Assembly: GCF_023515955.1 (NCBI RefSeq)
Contig: NZ_CP097322.1
Span: 6,620,501-6,684,500 of the forward strand
Direction of reading: 5' to 3'
Length of the DNA: 64,000 nt
Origin: Streptomyces sp. RerS4
GTDB taxonomy: Bacteria > Actinomycetota > Actinomycetes > Streptomycetales > Streptomycetaceae
The notes under the pieces were generated by a model. The model searched no databases. It saw only the letters and a list, made by a program, of their open reading frames with translations, and had not been told where the DNA came from. Position numbers and translations under genes: made by a program. Position 1 is the stretch's first letter; each line of letters starts with the position of its first letter. This document shows positions 59,661 through 64,000 of the stretch, piece after piece.

Positions 59661-60815
59661 GGTGGTGCGGGCGAGGTCGTCGACCACGTCGGACAGCCGG
59701 CCCCGCCTGCGGTACGACGCCCGCTGGCGGGCGGCGCCGCCGCCGGTGAGGCGCAGCCGGTCCACCAGAGCGCCCACCGCGTCCAGCTCACCCACCGCCT
59801 CCAGGCCGGGCGCCGCCTGCTCCACGAGCCGTTCCACGAGCTGCCAGGCAGGCAGGCGCCGGCCGTGCAGCAGGTCGAGCCCCTCGCCGTCCAGGCCGCC
59901 CAGGGCCGCCAGGCGGTGCGCCTCGCGGACGGCTCCCGGACCCGCCGCCAAGGCGGGCGCCGGCGTGTCGAGCTGCGGCAGGAGGGCCGCGACCAGCCCC
60001 CGTACGAGCGTCGCGATCAGGACGACCACGTCGAGGTCCGCGTTGCTGTCGGCGACGCGGATCTCCAGGGTCGGCACGTGCTCGGAGGGCCGGGCGTACC
60101 AGTAGATCATCTTCCGGTCGAGCAGCCCGGTGCGCCGGATGAGGGCGTTCGCGACGAGGTCGTACCCGGGCTCGTTCAGGACGGGCGCGGGCCCCACCGT
60201 GGGCCAGCGGGCGTGTTCGATCGCCCGCCAGCTGGCCCATCCGGAGTCCCGGCCCCGGTCGAACGGCGAGTTCGCGGCCAGCGCCTGGAACACCGGCAGC
60301 CACGGCCGCATCCGGGTCGACAGCGCGAGCGCCTGCGCCTTGCTGTCGACGCCGACGTGGACGTGGCATCCACACACCACCTGGTCGCGCGCCCCGATCG
60401 CGCCCGCGAAACGTTCCGCCATGACCCGGTAGCGGTCATCGCCGGTGATCGCCATGGGAAACTCCGGCGGGATCACCGGTGTGCCGGTGCCCACGAGCAG
60501 GCAGCCCGCCTCCCGCGCGGCCGGGACCAGCAGGGCGCGCATCCGCGCCAAGTCCGCCCGTAGCCCCTCGGCGTCGTGGACCGGCCGGGTACACACCTCG
60601 ACCTGGGTCGTGTAGAACTCGCGCTGCACCTGCGGGCCGAGCACCGGCGCGAGCGCCGCGATGACCTGCGACGCCCGGCCGGCCGGGGCCCGGGTGCGGC
60701 GGTCGACCAGCAGGAACTCCTCCTCGACCCCGAAGGTGGGCCCGGGAAGGCACCCGGCCGCAGTTCGCGCCGCGTCGGGCGCGATACGGGCCGAAGGCTG
60801 GGTGGTGAGCGACAT
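59643..60815 (-). CDS. Carboxylate-amine ligase, YbdK/glutamate-cysteine ligase 2 family
   Basis: 390 residues from ATG 60815. TFGVEEEFLLVDRRTRAPAG is the family start (GVEEEF binds metal/glutamate). QREFYTTQVEVCTRPVHD, VCGCHVHVGVDSKAQAL, WASWRAIEHARWPTVGP, DRKMIYWYARPSEHVPTLEIRVADSNAD are the further blocks. The fold makes gamma-glutamyl amides (glutathione or ergothioneine type); in actinobacteria many such YbdK proteins have unknown acceptors. Here it is next to small proteins of unknown function. The 3' end is tandemly duplicated. Confidence 0.92.
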   Translation of the reverse strand: MSLTTQPSARIAPDAARTAAGCLPGPTFGVEEEFLLVDRRTRAPAGRASQVIAALAPVLGPQVQREFYTTQVEVCTRPVHDAEGLRADLARMRALLVPAAREAGCLLVGTGTPVIPPEFPMAITGDDRYRVMAERFAGAIGARDQVVCGCHVHVGVDSKAQALALSTRMRPWLPVFQALAANSPFDRGRDSGWASWRAIEHARWPTVGPAPVLNEPGYDLVANALIRRTGLLDRKMIYWYARPSEHVPTLEIRVADSNADLDVVVLIATLVRGLVAALLPQLDTPAPALAAGPGAVREAHRLAALGGLDGEGLDLLHGRRLPAWQLVERLVEQAAPGLEAVGELDAVGALVDRLRLTGGGAARQRASYRRRGRLSDVVDDLARTTAAAVI

Positions 60816-60857
60816 GGTGCCCTCCCTCCGGGGGCGGCGGACGGTGCGGGGCCCGGC

Positions 60858-61109
60858 TCAGTGCCGTCGGCGCCCGTGCCTCGGGGGGTCGGCGGTGTAC
60901 GCGATGCACTCCACGTCGATGCCGTCCGCGAGGCGTTGCAGGACGCCCGAGAGTTCCCGGACGGTCCGCGGGTCGGCCTCGGCGGGGTCGGTCTCCAACG
61001 CATCCAGCCAGTCGGCCGCGATCTGGCGCAGCAGGGTCGTGACCTCGTCGGCGGGGATCAGCGGGCCTCCCTGCGACGTGGGGATCAGCGGAATGGTCAC
61101 CTGGATCAT
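60858..61109 (-). CDS. Small hypothetical protein (DUF6213-like)
   Basis: 83 residues from ATG 61109 with GGAAGG upstream. VTIPLIPTSQGGPLIPADEVTTLLRQIAADWLDALE then VRELSGVLQRLADGIDVECIAYTAD. It resembles the small Streptomyces family I recall as DUF6213, tentatively. It lies 42 bp upstream of the ligase gene, in the same direction. Confidence 0.65.
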   Translation of the reverse strand: MIQVTIPLIPTSQGGPLIPADEVTTLLRQIAADWLDALETDPAEADPRTVRELSGVLQRLADGIDVECIAYTADPPRHGRRRH

Positions 61110-61186
61110 GGGGCTGCCTTCCGGTGCCGTGATGCCGGCGGGAGTGTGCGGGAGTGGGGGTGGGGCGGGGCCGGGGCGTGACGGGG

Positions 61187-61393
61187 TCAGTCGGGCGGTT
61201 CCTGCACCGGCGGACGCTGGGTGGAGCGCCCGTCGTCGGGCTTCGCGCGGGTCTTCCGCGCCGGGTCGTCCGACAGCCGGGGCGCGTCGGGCCGGCCCGG
61301 CGCGGGGGCCTCCGGCTCCCGGGGGACGGCGGATCGGCGCCGCGTCTCGGGCTCGGGACGCTCGGGCTTGGGCGGGCGGCTTTCGTGTGGCAT
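61187..61393 (-). CDS. Small Pro/Arg-rich hypothetical protein
   Basis: 68 residues from ATG 61393, with a strong GGAGG 6 bp upstream. The product is disordered and rich in Pro, Arg and Glu (ESRPPKPERPEPETRRRSAV, then ARKTRAKPDDGRSTQRPPVQ). No family is recognised. The ribosome site is the main support for calling it a gene. Confidence 0.5.
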   Translation of the reverse strand: MPHESRPPKPERPEPETRRRSAVPREPEAPAPGRPDAPRLSDDPARKTRAKPDDGRSTQRPPVQEPPD

Positions 61394-61613
61394 GCGGTAC
61401 CTCCAGGGTCCGGCCGGTCCCCCGCGGGCGCACGCGCTCGGGTACGCGGGACCGTCCGGGGTGCCAGGTGTTCCGCACCTGCCCGGTGGGCGGCGCCTCA
61501 ACCATCGCCCGACGGCCGCGGTCCGACGGGTACCGCCGGCGGGCCGGGGTAGGCGCCGCCGTGGGGCCGGCGCTCGCTCCGCACCCACCGCCCGCCCGAT
61601 CGGAGGCCCGGCC

Positions 61614-62237
61614 ATGAACCGCGCAGCACCCGCACACCGCACCGCCGCCCGTACCGGCACCGGCACCGGCCGGGCGCCCGCCCTGCTGGGGATCTACCTC
61701 AACGACCACCTCATGGGCTCCGGCGCCGGAGTCCGCCTGATCCGCCGCATCCGCGACCGGCACAGCGGCACGCCCATCGCCCCGGACCTGGACACCCTCG
61801 TCAGGGAGCTCGACGAGGACCAGGAGAGCCTGCGTCGCGTCATCAACGACCTCGACGTGCCGGTGTCGCGCGTGCGCGAGGCGGTGGGTCGGCTCGCGGA
61901 GGCGGCCGGGCGGCTCAAGCTCAACGGACGGCTCGTGTCCCGCTCCCCGCTCAGCGACGTCCTCGAATTCGAGGGCATGCTGCTGGGGGTCGAGGGCAAG
62001 GCCGCCTGCTGGCGGGCGCTGCGCGCCGTGGCCGACGTCGATCCGCGCATCGCGGCCGCCGACATGGACCGCCTCCTGGCGCGCGCGGACGCCCAGAGCC
62101 GCACCCTGGAGGAGCTGCGCCACCGCCGCGCCGCCGAGGTGTTCGCCGCCGATCTGCGCGGGCAGACCTCGCCGGCGCCCGGCAGGCACAGGCCTCACCA
62201 CCACCGGCGCCCGGGAAGCGCGCCCCGGTCGGCGTAA
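61614..62237 (+). CDS. Hypothetical helical protein
   Basis: 207 residues from ATG 61614 with CGGAGG upstream. After a basic, flexible N-terminus (residues 1-22), LLGIYLNDHLMGSGAGVRLIRRIRDRH, LDTLVRELDEDQESLRRVIND, VREAVGRLAEAAGRLKLNGRL and LLGVEGKAACWRALRAVAD suggest an antiparallel helical bundle similar to ferritin-like or YciF-type proteins. No clear metal ligand set is seen. The C-terminal tail is basic and His/Arg-rich (HRPHHHRRPGSAPRSA). Divergent from the small-protein genes. Confidence 0.7.
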   Translation: MNRAAPAHRTAARTGTGTGRAPALLGIYLNDHLMGSGAGVRLIRRIRDRHSGTPIAPDLDTLVRELDEDQESLRRVINDLDVPVSRVREAVGRLAEAAGRLKLNGRLVSRSPLSDVLEFEGMLLGVEGKAACWRALRAVADVDPRIAAADMDRLLARADAQSRTLEELRHRRAAEVFAADLRGQTSPAPGRHRPHHHRRPGSAPRSA

Positions 62238-62283
62238 CGATGCCCGCGTAACGATGCCGGCGCGGGCGATGTCCGTGTGACGA

Positions 62284-63777
62284 TCAGGCCGCCGGGAGGC
62301 GGACCACCAGCCGGGCCCCCGCCGGTGCGTCCTCGGCGGTGAGGGTCCCCCCGTGGTGGGCGGTCAGGTCACGGGCGATGGCCAGCCCCAGCCCGGCGCC
62401 GCCGTGGTCGCGGCTGCGGGAGTCGTCGAGCCGCGTGAACCGTTCGAAGATCCGCTCCCGGTCCTCGGGCGCCACTCCCGGCCCGTCGTCCACCACCTCC
62501 AGTACGGCGCTCCGCGCGCCCGCCCCGCCGGTCGAGCGCAGCAGCACCTCCACCCGCCGGTCCGCGAACCGCTGCGCGTTGTCCAGCAGGTTGGTCACCA
62601 CCCGGGCCAGCCACAGTTCACTGCCGTCCACCCGCACGCCCTCCGCGAGCCGCAGCCGTACGGGGACCCGGTCGCCCGAGCGCGCCTCCACCACGTCGCG
62701 CACCACCGCGCCCAGGTCCAGCCGGACCGCCTTCACCGGCTGAGCGGCGTCGATGCGGGCGAGGAGCAGCAGGTCGGAGCAGAGGTGCTGGAGGCGTTCG
62801 ACGTCCTCCAGCGCCCCGCCGATCAGCTCCGGCCACAGCTCCGGGTCGCGGACGGCCATGGCCACCTCCAGCTGGGTGCGCAGCACGGTGACGGGGCTGC
62901 GCAGTTCGTGCGAGGCGTCGGCGATGAACCGGCGGTGGCGGATCCCGGAGGACTCCAGCCGGTCCAGGGTGGCGTTCATCGTCCGGGCCAGCCGGGCGAT
63001 CTCGTCCCGCGTGGGCGGTACGGGGACCCGCCGGTGCAGATCGCGGTCGGTGATCTCCGCGACCTCGGCGCGGATCGCCTCGACGGGGCGCAGCGCCCGG
63101 CCGGTGACCCGCCAGGTGACGAGGCCGACGGTGGCGAGCAGCAGGGGCCCGCCGACCGCGAGGGCGGCGGCGGTGGTGTCGTCGGCGGCGTCCACGTCGC
63201 GCAGCGAGGTGCCGACGAAGACCGTGACGATGCCCTGCGGGGTGTCGGTGGTGACCTCCACGACGCGCTGGCGGTGCTCGCCGCCCAGCGGCCGCAGCCG
63301 CCAGGTGTGGAAGGCGGTGCCGGAGCGCGGGGGCCTGGCGGGGGCGATCGAGGGGACCCCGGCCAGGTTCGGCGTGGAACGCAGCACCCGGCCCCGCGCG
63401 TTCACCACCTGGACGAAGTCCACCCCGTGCAGGGGCGCCCGCATCCGGTCGAGCTGCCCGGCCGCCGCGAGGCCGGCGACGGTCATGGCCTGCTGCTCGG
63501 CGTCGCGTTCGGCGTTGCGCAGCAGGTTGCCCTCCAGCAGGCGCAGCAGGGCGAAGGAGGCCACCGCCAGGGCGGCCGCCACCACCAGGCAGGCGCCGAA
63601 GGTGGCGCGGGCGCGGACGGTGGTGGGCCACAGCCGCCGCAGCCGGGGCCCGGGACGCCACGACAGGAGCCGTGCCGCGGCGATGCGCGGCCGGCTTCCG
63701 GTCCGCGTCCAGGTGAGGGTCCGGGGCGGGGTCCGGGTCAGGGTCCGGCGCGTCCGGGTCGGGGTCCGGTCAGCCAC
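62284..63777 (-). CDS. Two-component sensor histidine kinase (HAMP, HisKA, HATPase)
   Basis: 497 residues from GTG 63777, overlapping the response regulator by 8 bp. An unusually long basic N-terminal tail with TRT repeats (about residues 5-28) precedes TM1 (about 60-81). An extracytoplasmic sensor loop (about 82-200) and TM2 (about 203-223) follow. Then HAMP (TGRALRPVEAIRAEVAEITD), HisKA with the phospho-acceptor FIADASHELRSPV (His290), N-box VVTNLLDNAQRFA, and G-boxes VVDDGPGVAP and GGAGLGLAIA. It senses an unknown envelope signal and phosphorylates the adjacent OmpR-type regulator. Confidence 0.94.
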   Translation of the reverse strand: MADRTPTRTRRTLTRTPPRTLTWTRTGSRPRIAAARLLSWRPGPRLRRLWPTTVRARATFGACLVVAAALAVASFALLRLLEGNLLRNAERDAEQQAMTVAGLAAAGQLDRMRAPLHGVDFVQVVNARGRVLRSTPNLAGVPSIAPARPPRSGTAFHTWRLRPLGGEHRQRVVEVTTDTPQGIVTVFVGTSLRDVDAADDTTAAALAVGGPLLLATVGLVTWRVTGRALRPVEAIRAEVAEITDRDLHRRVPVPPTRDEIARLARTMNATLDRLESSGIRHRRFIADASHELRSPVTVLRTQLEVAMAVRDPELWPELIGGALEDVERLQHLCSDLLLLARIDAAQPVKAVRLDLGAVVRDVVEARSGDRVPVRLRLAEGVRVDGSELWLARVVTNLLDNAQRFADRRVEVLLRSTGGAGARSAVLEVVDDGPGVAPEDRERIFERFTRLDDSRSRDHGGAGLGLAIARDLTAHHGGTLTAEDAPAGARLVVRLPAA

Positions 63778-64000
63778 CGTCGGCCGCCAGTCGGTAGCCG
63801 ACGCCGCGTACGGTCTCCAGCGCGGCCCGGCCGAACGGCGCGTCGATCTTCCGGCGGACCGCGCTCACGTGCACCTCGACCACGTTCGGGTCGCCCGCGA
63901 AGGCGCTGTCCCACACCTGTTCCAGGATCTCCCGCTTGGGCACCACCTCGCCGGGCCGCCGGGCCAGGTACTCCAGCACCGCGAACTCCCGGGCGGTCAG
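63770..64000 (-). CDS. OmpR/PhoB-family response regulator, C-terminal part (continues beyond window)
   Basis: Only the last about 76 residues lie in the window: LTAREFAVLEYLARRPGEVVPKREIL-type sequence, VWDSAFAGDPNVVEVHVSAVRRKID and LETVRGVGYRL, the winged-helix effector domain that binds DNA as tandem dimers. The receiver domain with the phospho-Asp lies past 64000. It is translationally coupled to the kinase gene (8-bp overlap). Confidence 0.93.
   Translation of the reverse strand: MTAREFAVLEYLARRPGEVVPKREILEQVWDSAFAGDPNVVEVHVSAVRRKIDAPFGRAALETVRGVGYRLAADGG

Overview
The window is high-GC (roughly 70% or more by eye), densely packed actinobacterial DNA. It has strong G/C at third codon positions, many GTG/TTG starts and many 4-bp ATGA overlaps. 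Family content points to Streptomyces or a close relative: a 2-methylisoborneol operon with an encapsulin, DUF1876, SAV_915-type, baeRF, DrrAB and F420-dependent proteins. I see no tRNA, rRNA, CRISPR array or complete IS element.

Layout. 1-10.5 kb: stress and redox genes (hydrolase end, MarR-like regulator, basic amino acid decarboxylase, hemerythrin, SDR, flavodoxin-fold reductase, DUF1876, CapA, two baeRF-type proteins, YbhB, PCMT). 10.8-18 kb: a trypsin-endonuclease I fusion behind an 8-bp tandem repeat, a secreted GH20 hexosaminidase, DUF72, and a divergent MFS/LysR pair. 18-22.3 kb: ferredoxin, P450, ABC exporter and DUF4097. 22.3-23.1 kb: a MITE-like element sitting on the stop codon of a ribbon-helix-helix gene whose own upstream region carries four helically phased TGGCGCCA palindromes. 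23.9-32 kb: a PLP-enzyme region (LysA-like decarboxylase with a SAV_915 partner; then Y4yA decarboxylase, cysteine synthase-rhodanese and a frameshifted class V aminotransferase), a USP, a methyltransferase with a Zur-like box, and a GNAT.

32.1-40.8 kb is the most interesting block. Seven minus-strand genes encode an Agd3-like deacetylase, a PelF-like glycosyltransferase, an orphan membrane protein, three nucleotide-sugar enzymes and a spherulin-4 (Sph/GH135-like) hydrolase. This mixes bacterial Pel and fungal galactosaminogalactan (GAG) components and reads as an exopolysaccharide operon. The SD sequence of its first gene is buried in a hairpin.

42-46.9 kb: a five-gene catabolic operon (isochorismatase, DoxX, esterase, amidohydrolase, YaaH-type transporter). 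47-52.3 kb: F420 oxidoreductase, second hemerythrin, a CYP152 pseudogene, epimerase and DJ-1/PfpI. 52.7-56.5 kb: family 2B encapsulin, 2-methylisoborneol synthase cargo and GPP methyltransferase, closed by a strong terminator. 56.5-64 kb: glutathionyl-hydroquinone-reductase-like protein, low-complexity small proteins, a sister pair sharing a domain, a small iron-permease-family protein, a YbdK-type ligase, and a two-component system cut by the window end.

Four genes look frame-broken (class V aminotransferase, the polysaccharide-locus membrane protein, the 3' end of the Agd3-like gene, CYP152). The first three are single-base shifts in G/C runs and could be sequence errors. The CYP152 lesion looks like a real internal deletion.
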